From Bacteroidetes bacterium UBA1947 (GTDB lineage Bacteria; Bacteroidota; Bacteroidia; Chitinophagales; Chitinophagaceae), in the NCBI GenBank assembly GCA_002336915.1, contig DDET01000061.1, positions 74,379 through 138,378 on the forward strand: a DNA stretch of 64,000 nucleotides, written 5' to 3'. Made by a program: the position numbers and the translations under genes. The notes under the pieces are model-generated. The model saw only the letters and a program-made list of their open reading frames with translations. It ran no database searches and had not been told where the DNA came from. Shown here piece after piece: positions 9,547 through 16,942 of the stretch. Position 1 is the stretch's first letter. Each line of letters starts with the position of its first letter.

Positions 9547-9581
9547 CCCGGCATTAGGTTTTAATGCCGGGTTTCGCTTTT
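9547..9581 (+). terminator. intrinsic terminator of htpG
   Basis: CCCGGCATTA and TAATGCCGGG form a perfect 10-bp stem with a GGTTT loop, followed by TTTCGCTTTT. It lies 39 nt past the htpG stop codon. Confidence 0.9.
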
Positions 9582-9625
9582 CAGGCTTATTTTAGTACTT
9601 TTACAATCCCCCCAACACAAATACT

Positions 9626-9892
9626 ATGGCATTAATAATCTGTGACGCACGTTTTCGAGAAAGAGGTAATCCCACCCAGTTTGATACTGACGTGACACTG
9701 ATATTAAGAAAAGGCATAGTAGACGATACCCTGAACAAGACCTATACACGCAAGAATTTTGGCGATAAAAAGATAGGCGTGCAGAAAGAAGTTTGGGTGA
9801 AATACCAGCTCACTGCAGGCGGCAAATTCCTCGAAAAAACCTTCCCCGAAAATACCACTCCCGGCAGGAAGATAGACATTACACTTCCCTAA
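9626..9892 (+). CDS. small hypothetical protein next to the lysozyme gene
   Basis: An 88-residue soluble protein starting MALIICDARFRERGN, with charged beta-type segments (VTLILRKGIV, VWVKYQLTAG) and no signal peptide, membrane segment or motif I recognise. It starts 45 nt after the htpG terminator, with TACTTTTA (a near match to the Bacteroidota -7 element) about 30 nt upstream, so it probably has its own promoter. The lysozyme starts 103 nt downstream on the same strand. A role as partner or inhibitor of that enzyme is only a positional guess. Confidence 0.55.
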   Translation: MALIICDARFRERGNPTQFDTDVTLILRKGIVDDTLNKTYTRKNFGDKKIGVQKEVWVKYQLTAGGKFLEKTFPENTTPGRKIDITLP

Positions 9893-9995
9893 GCATCCTC
9901 CTCATTTCCCTCCCGGATTAAACTTATGTTAAGGGCATGAGCATGTTATGATTTGAATTAAGTTTTATTATCTTTAAAAGCTTAATTTATAGATC

Positions 9996-10457
9996 ATGAC
10001 CCCAGACAAAGTATGTTTCGATTTTATTAAAAGCCGCGAGGGCCTGAAACTCAAATCTTACCAGGATAGCGCCGGCATATGGACCATCGGCTATGGTACC
10101 ATCCTTTATGAAAATGGTACACCCGTTAAGCGCGGCGAGTCTATTACCCAGGAGCGCGCTGATAGCCTGCTGGAAGGCGAGATACTAAAGAAGAGCCTGA
10201 AGGTAAATGCAGCAATAAAATCAACGAAGCTCACGCAGAACCAGTACAATGCGCTGGTAAGCTTTGCTTACAATGTAGGTACGGGCGCTCTCCTCAGCTC
10301 TACACTATTAAAGAAAGTACTTGCCAACCGCAACGACCCCACCATCAGGGATTCCTTTATGGTATGGAACAAGGCGCACGTAGATGGCAAACTGGTTCCT
10401 GTAGCGGGTTTGACCAACAGGCGCAAGGCTGAAGCTGATCTATATTTTTCTGCCTAA
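9996..10457 (+). CDS. T4-type lysozyme (glycoside hydrolase family 24)
   Basis: A 153-residue muramidase predicted to cut the MurNAc-GlcNAc bond of peptidoglycan. The catalytic triad is visible with the same spacing as T4 lysozyme: Glu15 in SREGLKL, Asp24 in YQDSAG, Thr30 in WTIGYG. The conserved QYNALVSFAYNVG lies in the C-terminal lobe. There is no signal peptide, as is usual for phage enzymes, which need another export route. No phage genes are nearby. It sits between htpG and the T6SSiii locus, next to a lytic transglycosylase, so it may be a T6SS-delivered hydrolase, a tool for apparatus assembly, or a domesticated endolysin. Which one is unknown. Confidence 0.9.
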   Translation: MTPDKVCFDFIKSREGLKLKSYQDSAGIWTIGYGTILYENGTPVKRGESITQERADSLLEGEILKKSLKVNAAIKSTKLTQNQYNALVSFAYNVGTGALLSSTLLKKVLANRNDPTIRDSFMVWNKAHVDGKLVPVAGLTNRRKAEADLYFSA

Positions 10458-10534
10458 ATATTCACTCCTGCTAAATGGCTTAATACTAAACGGTTCGGCA
10501 CCTAAAGAATACCTCGCCCGCGCTAAATCTTAAC

Positions 10535-10566
10535 AAACAGGGGGATCGATGCGGTTCCCTGTTTTA
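10535..10566 (+). terminator. intrinsic terminator after the lysozyme gene
   Basis: AAACAGGG and CCCTGTTT form a perfect 8-bp stem, followed by TTATTT. It lies about 80 nt downstream of the lysozyme stop and before the transglycosylase start, so the two genes are probably separate transcription units. Confidence 0.7.
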
Positions 10567-10601
10567 TTTAGCTTTCTCTTTAATTTTCATAAATTTACAG
10601 C

Positions 10602-11690
10602 ATGCATGTGTCCTGTCTCAAAAGCGCGCTGAATAAGGTATTGACATGCCTGGTGCTGGTAGTTACACTGCATCAAAAAGCAAGTGCACATGATATCATC
10701 TTTTGCGGCGAGCGCATACCGGTTAAGAACGACTTTGTAGCGAACATGCTGATGGACGTGATCCGTAAGCAGATACCGAATGTAAACCTTATCTCGTTAA
10801 GGCAAAGGGCACTGCAATATTTCCCCTTTGTAGAAGCCAGCCTGCGTAAGAACGGCCTGCCTGTCGATTTTAAATATTTGCCCATTGTTGAGAGTGGTTT
10901 TACTATTGTATCCTCGGGCGCTGGCGCGAGAGGGTTCTGGCAGTTGATGCCTGCTACAGCCCGCGACCTTGGGCTCACGGTATCCGCTACTATTGATGAA
11001 CGTGATGATGTGAACAAGGCAACTACAGCGGCTTGTAAGCTGCTTCTGTCTTACTATTCGCAGATACAAAAGCAACATAAAGTATCATCCTGGATCCTTA
11101 CGGCTGCAGCGTATAACTTCGGTATAGGTAATATATTCAACGCTATTGATAAGCAGGGCGCAGACTACTTTACGATGAAGCTGAATCCTGAAACGGCGGT
11201 ATATGTATACAAGATGATAGCCTTGAAAGAGTTATTTGAATATCCCGAGCTGTACATGAAGTACTTCGGGTATAATGTCTTTAGTGCAAAAGCATCGCCT
11301 GCAAATATGCCGCAAGGCAATAGCAACGTAGCATTTTTCGAATCGATGTCCGTGAAGGTGAGTGCGAAGAAAGAAGAAGTAAAGGAGGCTAAAGAAACTT
11401 ATGTGGCAGCACATATACAAGGCAAGTACAAGAACTTCAGTGATGGTGACCTGGTGTCCATAGACCTTGATGATGACCTTGTAGTAAAAGGAGGATACAC
11501 AAGAAAGGGTAGTACCGTGAAAGGATATGGCTGGGTAATAGACGGCAGGGTATATATAGACATGGGTTACGGCCATGAGGTACTGCTGTATGATAAGAAT
11601 GGTGAGAAAGGTGTTGCAGTTGCCAGTTTGAAAAAGGGTGAACCCGTGTTGCTTAAAAACAAAATATTCGACGACCAGTCGCAATGGTAA
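10602..11690 (+). CDS. MltD-like lytic transglycosylase (SLT domain)
   Basis: A 362-residue exported enzyme that should cleave peptidoglycan glycan strands to 1,6-anhydromuramyl ends. The signal peptide spans about residues 1-29 (ending QKASA). The SLT fold is clear: LPIVESGF with catalytic Glu97, then GARGFWQLMPATARDLGL, and ILTAAAYNFGIGN. A small C-terminal beta domain (about residues 265-360) replaces the LysM repeats of classical MltD. It converges on tssC with a shared bidirectional terminator. Such enzymes often open the wall for large secretion machines, so a role with the T6SS is plausible by position only. Confidence 0.9.
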   Translation: MHVSCLKSALNKVLTCLVLVVTLHQKASAHDIIFCGERIPVKNDFVANMLMDVIRKQIPNVNLISLRQRALQYFPFVEASLRKNGLPVDFKYLPIVESGFTIVSSGAGARGFWQLMPATARDLGLTVSATIDERDDVNKATTAACKLLLSYYSQIQKQHKVSSWILTAAAYNFGIGNIFNAIDKQGADYFTMKLNPETAVYVYKMIALKELFEYPELYMKYFGYNVFSAKASPANMPQGNSNVAFFESMSVKVSAKKEEVKEAKETYVAAHIQGKYKNFSDGDLVSIDLDDDLVVKGGYTRKGSTVKGYGWVIDGRVYIDMGYGHEVLLYDKNGEKGVAVASLKKGEPVLLKNKIFDDQSQW

Positions 11691-11697
11691 TGGAAAT

Positions 11698-11727
11698 AAA
11701 AAAGTTCCGACATGGCGGAACTTTTTT
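11698..11727. terminator. bidirectional intrinsic terminator between mltD-like gene and tssC
   Basis: AAAAAAGTTCCG and CGGAACTTTTTT form a perfect 12-bp stem around a 6-nt loop. The stem carries a T-run on either strand, so it can end both the rightward transglycosylase transcript and the leftward tssHBDC transcript. Confidence 0.93.
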
Positions 11728-11746
11728 ATTATGATCGTTTAGAAGA

Positions 11747-13135
11747 TTATTGCTGGTTGTATTCTGTATCCCATTCTGTGCCATCATCACCTTTCTGACC
11801 TTCCATTTTGATGAGGAAATTCTTGGCAGGGAAGTAAGGCTTCATGTGAATGTCGAGATGTATCTTGTCTTTCTGTACGGGATCCTGCTCAAAGCGCTTG
11901 ATGGTAAAGTCTTCGATGAGCTTATCCGGGCCGGTAATGCTGTCAAGGAACTTAACGATCTGGCCCATGAGATCTTTACGCGTATTGGCATTGAAATTCT
12001 CAAAGGCCCTGCGGTTCAGAAAGTCCATAAGCACTTTAGTAACATAGTCGAACACACGTACCACTGAATAAGTCTGCAGGCCGAGGTTGTCGCCATTGAA
12101 CAATGTCTTGGCAGAGAAAGCCATTACTTTGCCATACTCTTTAACCATAGGCACGAGCCCCATTTTTTCGAGATTGGCTATCTCGCTTTTCTTGAGTTCA
12201 AATTTCACACCGTCCACCTCGTTCATGCTACCGAATTTTTTACCTGCGGTAACCTGTGACATAAGTGTGCGGTATATCTTGCCTGCCAGTGCGCCGGATG
12301 GCGGTACATACAGGTCTTCTTCTTCTTTCAGCTCAGCATACTTGCCGCGGCCCACAAGCCAGTTGCAGGACATCATCACATTAGAGCGATATTTATCGCC
12401 ACCGGTAAGGTTAGCCATTTCAAACATCTCCATCACGTCGTCGGCGCCGTCAAGATGCTCAAAGTCGGTTACCAGCATCACCTTGTTCTCGTGCGCGATT
12501 TTAGCCCATTTTTCCACCACCTTGTTTGAGCCCAGATAGCCGGGGAGCACAAGAATGCTATAGTTATTACGCAGGTCGAGCCTGTCGAAATTCATTTTCA
12601 ATTCTTCAGACACCGCATCTATGAAGCGTGTATTGTCGAGATCCTTAAGTTGATCGAGCTCGCAATTGATGAAGGATACATTCTTCAGCTTATCGCCTTC
12701 CGTATTTTTAAAGAAGAGGGCAACGTTCCTGTAAGAGCGCTCCAGGTCTTTTGATTCTTCAACTGCTTTGGCCAGGTTCTTTTCCAGCACTTTTTCGCAT
12801 TGCTGTGCTTTTTGCTCGCAATTGCTCACCATGTCGGATATCTCGCCTGTGGATTCAAGTACTTTGGCCCAGAGCGAAAGTGCCTTCTGCAGTGTATCCC
12901 TTTCATTCTTCTTCTGCGATTCTGTAAGGAAAATGTTCCTGCGTGCTTTGCGGTCGGGGTTAAGATTCTGAGTGCCTTCAATGGTAGATTCTATGAGGTC
13001 AAAACCACCGAATTTAGCCAGGGTCTCAGCACTACTTTTAAGAGCCTCCAGCGGATTTTTTATCTCCGGTCTTTGCTCTTCTTTGTATTGTGCTTCTTGC
13101 TGCTGGCCAGGTTGCATGTCCATTTGTTCGCTCAT
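11747..13135 (-). CDS. tssC: T6SS contractile sheath large subunit TssC (subtype iii)
   Basis: A 462-residue cytoplasmic protein that should pair with TssB to form the contractile sheath. The C-terminal half shows the VipB-like core (ALAGKIYRTLMSQVTAGKKF, YSVVRVFDYVTKVLMDF), ending with the typical sheath handshake strands (DIHMKPYFPAKNFLIKMEG). The N-terminal third is helical and charged, as in the shorter Bacteroidota TssC group. It is the last gene of tssH-tssB-tssD1-tssC and ends just before a strong bidirectional terminator. Confidence 0.9.
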   Translation of the reverse strand: MSEQMDMQPGQQQEAQYKEEQRPEIKNPLEALKSSAETLAKFGGFDLIESTIEGTQNLNPDRKARRNIFLTESQKKNERDTLQKALSLWAKVLESTGEISDMVSNCEQKAQQCEKVLEKNLAKAVEESKDLERSYRNVALFFKNTEGDKLKNVSFINCELDQLKDLDNTRFIDAVSEELKMNFDRLDLRNNYSILVLPGYLGSNKVVEKWAKIAHENKVMLVTDFEHLDGADDVMEMFEMANLTGGDKYRSNVMMSCNWLVGRGKYAELKEEEDLYVPPSGALAGKIYRTLMSQVTAGKKFGSMNEVDGVKFELKKSEIANLEKMGLVPMVKEYGKVMAFSAKTLFNGDNLGLQTYSVVRVFDYVTKVLMDFLNRRAFENFNANTRKDLMGQIVKFLDSITGPDKLIEDFTIKRFEQDPVQKDKIHLDIHMKPYFPAKNFLIKMEGQKGDDGTEWDTEYNQQ

Positions 13136-13180
13136 AATATGCAGTGTTTAGAATTTTTAATGTTTTGGGGTTAAAATATT

Positions 13181-13786
13181 TTATGGTATAAAACTGGTAA
13201 TAGCATCAGACCCGGCGTCGCCACCATGGTCAAAGTTTTCACCTGCCAGGTCACCGCCCTTTTCTTCCACTTCATGTCTTATGTCGTCCGGGCTATCGCC
13301 ATGTACTGCACTGGTAATAGCTGCTGAGGCCAATGCAGTACCTGCACCAAGTACTGCGCCCAAGGCAGCCCTCCCAAGAGCTGCAGCGATCTGGCCGGCG
13401 GAGTTAACCCTTGCGCCATTCAGGCAAAGGTTCTCCGGTGCTACTGCTATGTGTATCCTTGTTTGCATCGGGCTATCATTCGTAGCGTCAAATGTTTCCT
13501 CGAGTCGCACACAATATGCTTCTTCAAAGTCGATGGTCTTCATTGCAGCACCTACATCGCGCCGGTAAAAAATGATCTTACCTGTTTTTGAGGATGTAGG
13601 GCTCAGCATCCACTCCGTGATGTTAGCGTTCCGGCTTGTTTCAATAGTCACATCGAGTACACTGTTAGTAGGCGAGCCGTTTGGCCTGTGCCTGTTGGTA
13701 AATGCCTGCTCGATATAGTAATTCATCTTCAGGACGTTGTAATCATCGTCGCTGCCATTCAATTGAAGTTTAGCTGAGAAAGACAT
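13181..13786 (-). CDS. tssD: Hcp-like tube protein TssD with hydrophobic C-terminal extension
   Basis: A 201-residue protein. Residues 1-125 match T6SSiii Hcp (SAKLQLNGSDDDYNVLKMNY, then ITEWML, KTGKIIFYRRD, and an Hcp-type last strand RIHIAVAPENL). Normal Hcp, as in the second copy in this locus, is about 128 residues. The extra 75 residues begin with a Gly/Ala-rich hydrophobic stretch (about 129-162, with spaced glycines like a glycine zipper), then an acidic tail ending AGSDAITSFIP. The gene lies between tssB and tssC. The extension could be cargo, a membrane-active module or a packing element in the tube; no known toxin motif is visible. Confidence 0.85.
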   Translation of the reverse strand: MSFSAKLQLNGSDDDYNVLKMNYYIEQAFTNRHRPNGSPTNSVLDVTIETSRNANITEWMLSPTSSKTGKIIFYRRDVGAAMKTIDFEEAYCVRLEETFDATNDSPMQTRIHIAVAPENLCLNGARVNSAGQIAAALGRAALGAVLGAGTALASAAITSAVHGDSPDDIRHEVEEKGGDLAGENFDHGGDAGSDAITSFIP

Positions 13787-13817
13787 AATCTAAAATTTTT
13801 TCAACACGAGATCTTTT

Positions 13818-14270
13818 CTACTTATTATTCTTCAGTTCAGCAACCATAGCATAAATGCTATCTAAGAGTGCTTTCTTAGCATCAGGATCGGTAAGTGCAG
13901 CTTTGAGTATTTTATTTGATTTGAGCTGTTTGATTATTTTGAGGTATTCCTCCCTTTGAGTAGCATTATCCTTCAGGAATTCGCTCTGGTCTATGATGCC
14001 TTTGACACCGAAATCGCCAAGGTTGGCAAATTTCAAAGTCTCTTTTTTGGTAACACCCTCCGCATCTTCAAAATCAACACCTACTTCGGGCTTGAAGTTT
14101 GCGAATACCTGCTCTATGGTTTGCAGCCCATGTACCATCTCAGGCTTAACGGGAGCATCTTTTGTCAGTTTTTCGGCCATCAAAGTACGGTTCTGCGGTA
14201 TCTCGGCAAACGCCTCACTGGCATCTGTCTTCACTTCGGTGCCGCCAAGGCCATAATTGCTGTCTAACAT
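13818..14270 (-). CDS. tssB: T6SS contractile sheath small subunit TssB (subtype iii)
   Basis: A 150-residue protein. The central block reads IEQVFANFKPEVGVDFEDAEG followed by LKFANLGDFGVKGII, the conserved TssB/VipA pattern. The C-terminal helix (KILKAALTDPDAKKALLDSI) matches the region bearing the ClpV-handled helix. The N-terminus is longer and more polar than in subtype i. It is 42 bp downstream of tssH and 31 bp upstream of the extended hcp, so it is cotranscribed with them. Confidence 0.87.
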   Translation of the reverse strand: MLDSNYGLGGTEVKTDASEAFAEIPQNRTLMAEKLTKDAPVKPEMVHGLQTIEQVFANFKPEVGVDFEDAEGVTKKETLKFANLGDFGVKGIIDQSEFLKDNATQREEYLKIIKQLKSNKILKAALTDPDAKKALLDSIYAMVAELKNNK

Positions 14271-14312
14271 ATATTTTACGCTTTAAATGATTACATAAGA
14301 AAAGTACAAAAG

Positions 14313-16787
14313 TTATTTTATATCCCAAATTAATTCTTTCTCACTATTTACGCGGGCTTCAACGGTATTTCCTTTTTTGATCTCGCCGTTTATTATCATG
14401 CGGCTCAAAGGTTTGCGCAATGATGTGCGGATGACCCCTTTGAGCGGGCGCACACCATATTTGGGTGTAAAACCAAGATTAGCAAGGTGTTCAGCAGCAT
14501 CGGGGGTAACGGTGAAGGTAATGCCTTGTTGTTCCAACTGCTTCACCAATGGCTTGAGGTGTATGTTGAAGATACGGACTACGTTCTCTTTGCTAACCGG
14601 TGCAAATGGTATTATCTCTGTAACGCGGGCAAGAAACTCAGGCCTGAAGTAGCGCGACATGATATCGAGCATATCTTCCGACTTGGGGATGATACCCTCG
14701 TTGAAACTGCTTATGATATGCTCTGCACCGATATTGGAAGTAAAGAGGATAACCGCATTTGAGAAGTCGCCTTCCTTGCCCAGCCTGTCGTGCATCTTGC
14801 CTTCATCCAGTATCTGGAGGAAGATATCAAACACCGAGGGGTGCGCTTTTTCTATTTCATCGAAAAGCACTATTGCATAGGGTTGCTGGCGTATTTTATT
14901 TACCAGCATACCGCCTTCTTCGTAACCTACATAGCCGGGGGGAGCGCCATACAGCAAGGCGGCGGAGTGTTCTTCCTTGAACTCGGACATGTCGAAACGT
15001 ATCATGGCATTCTCATCCTGGAAGAGGAATTCAGCCAAAGATTTAGCCAGTTCTGTCTTACCTGTACCTGTTGGGCCCAGGAAGAAGAACGATGCTATTG
15101 GTTGCCCGGCCTTATTTAAGCCTGAACGTGATTCAAGTATGGCATCAGCAACAGTCTTGAGCGCATGGTCTTGTCCTATCACACGCTGGCGAAGGTGGTC
15201 TTCCATACTTACCAGCCTTTGCTGTTCCTTGGTCTGTATCTTGCCGAGGGGTATGCCTGTTATATTTGCCACTACCGCACTCAGGTCAGTGGGATCAATT
15301 TGTTCTTTTTTATCATTTGCAACAATGCCGAGGCTATCCAACAGATCGTTGATATAGCTGCGCATTTCAACTATGTCCAATATCTTCTTAAACTCTTTTT
15401 CTTCGTTGTAACGTGCAAGCAATACAGGACTAAGTCCTGCCTGCATTTCGGTATACACCCAGCGTAGTTGCTCTTCGCCTGCCCCGTCGCCAAGTTCAAC
15501 CATGCGTGTTTTGAAATTCTCCACATCGCCTGCAGCGGTATCGGCCATCATGCGGCAAACAGCAAGGGTCCTATCGAGCAGATCAATAGCAGAGTCGGGG
15601 AGCTTACGGTCTTTTATAAAGCGCCTGGCAAGTCGTATAGCTTCCGGGAAGACCTCGTCTTGTATGCCCAGCTTATGATGTTTTTCGTAATTGGCTGCCT
15701 GGTTGCGCAGCATTTTTTCGGCTATGCCCGCATCGGGTTCGCTTAATTTAACTACTTCAAAACGCCTGCTGAACGTTTCATCTTTCTCAATGCTCTTGCG
15801 ATATTCATCGAGCGTAGTGGTGCCAACAACAGTAAGTACACCTTTAGCCAGCTCGGCCTTAAGTATACTGGTGGCGCCACCATTGGGATTATTGCGGTCG
15901 ATGAGAGTATGTATCTCGTCGATGAAGAGGATGGGTTTCTCCATGTTGGAGAGGTCGCGTATTATCTTCCTGATCCTGTCTTCGATCTCGCCTTTGTAGG
16001 CTGCGCCTGCAAGGAGCGCGCCATTGTCTATTTCGTAGATAGACACATCGCGGAGGTGTTCAGGTACACGACCTTCTATAACTGCGAGTGCAAAACCATC
16101 GAGCAGGGCAGTCTTGCCCACACCTGAATCGCCGGTGATAATGACGTTAGACTTGCTTTTGCGGCTGATGATCTCGCACATTTGCCTGATCTCTTTGTCG
16201 CGGCCTATTACAGAAAGCAAGGTGCCGCTGCGCGCCTGCTGCAGCTTATCAATACAGTATTTATTGAGCGCTTCGTATGAGCTATTGCCCACCGTGCGTT
16301 TTGCACTATTGTCGCTGCCGTTTGTTTTTCCATTCCCGTTGCTCGTTACACCAGCTTCATACCATTGCAAGAGTTGCGCAGAAGTAACAGGATATGTCTT
16401 GAGCTGCTCATAGGCAAAAGCCACACCCGGTGTGGATATAGATATCAATAAGCACTCAGGCTCTATGGCATTGTATTGCAGTTTTAGTTTAAGGTGGTCG
16501 GCTTCATTGAACATGGCCTCACAAGCTTCGTCGGGCTCGGGGCTGTCAGTTAGCCGGGGCGCACGCGGGTACTGCTCTATGCGTATCTCAGCCCATTCCT
16601 CCAGGTAATAAACGTCGACACCCTGTGCTTCCAGGAACTTTAAAACAGGCAGGTCTTTATGCAGTAATGCCTTTAATATATGGGCTGCCGAATAGGTGGC
16701 GTGCATATTTTCTTTGGCTATTTGCCCGGCGATATGCAAGGCTTGCTCTGCTGTAGGTGAGAACGAATATGAAGTAAGTGTAGGCAT
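14313..16787 (-). CDS. tssH: T6SS sheath-recycling AAA+ ATPase TssH/ClpV
   Basis: An 824-residue ClpB-family ATPase that would disassemble contracted TssBC sheath. Domains in order: Clp-N repeat region (about 1-135); first AAA+ module with Walker A GDSGVGKT (219-226) and Walker B ILFIDEIHT; a shortened middle region (about 420-500); second AAA+ module with GPTGTGKTELAKSL and IVLFDEIEKAHPSVFD; and a ClpB D2-small C-terminus. The reduced middle domain and its place at the head of the sheath operon support TssH rather than disaggregase ClpB. Its start faces the TraN-like gene across 155 bp of AT-rich DNA that must hold both promoters. Confidence 0.92.
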   Translation of the reverse strand: MPTLTSYSFSPTAEQALHIAGQIAKENMHATYSAAHILKALLHKDLPVLKFLEAQGVDVYYLEEWAEIRIEQYPRAPRLTDSPEPDEACEAMFNEADHLKLKLQYNAIEPECLLISISTPGVAFAYEQLKTYPVTSAQLLQWYEAGVTSNGNGKTNGSDNSAKRTVGNSSYEALNKYCIDKLQQARSGTLLSVIGRDKEIRQMCEIISRKSKSNVIITGDSGVGKTALLDGFALAVIEGRVPEHLRDVSIYEIDNGALLAGAAYKGEIEDRIRKIIRDLSNMEKPILFIDEIHTLIDRNNPNGGATSILKAELAKGVLTVVGTTTLDEYRKSIEKDETFSRRFEVVKLSEPDAGIAEKMLRNQAANYEKHHKLGIQDEVFPEAIRLARRFIKDRKLPDSAIDLLDRTLAVCRMMADTAAGDVENFKTRMVELGDGAGEEQLRWVYTEMQAGLSPVLLARYNEEKEFKKILDIVEMRSYINDLLDSLGIVANDKKEQIDPTDLSAVVANITGIPLGKIQTKEQQRLVSMEDHLRQRVIGQDHALKTVADAILESRSGLNKAGQPIASFFFLGPTGTGKTELAKSLAEFLFQDENAMIRFDMSEFKEEHSAALLYGAPPGYVGYEEGGMLVNKIRQQPYAIVLFDEIEKAHPSVFDIFLQILDEGKMHDRLGKEGDFSNAVILFTSNIGAEHIISSFNEGIIPKSEDMLDIMSRYFRPEFLARVTEIIPFAPVSKENVVRIFNIHLKPLVKQLEQQGITFTVTPDAAEHLANLGFTPKYGVRPLKGVIRTSLRKPLSRMIINGEIKKGNTVEARVNSEKELIWDIK

Positions 16788-16942
16788 AATTCAATACTGC
16801 ATTTATGAGTAATAGAATTAATCTTAATAAAGTTAAGAATAATACTTAAATATAGCTATTTAAGGTATGAAATAATAGTGAACGGAATATATCTTTCCCC
16901 ATAAAATAGTATTTTTATCTGGCTAATACCCCCGTAAAATAG

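Noticed and set aside
9996..10457. Lysozyme gene as evidence of a prophage
   Set aside because: No holin, capsid, portal, terminase or integrase sequence is nearby; the neighbouring tail-like genes are clearly T6SSiii (tssN, tssO, tssP, tssK, tssH present).
13181..13786. Possibility that the extended Hcp is a frameshifted fusion of two genes
   Set aside because: The frame is continuous, the hydrophobic stretch and acidic tail are well-formed protein-like sequence, and a normal stop follows.
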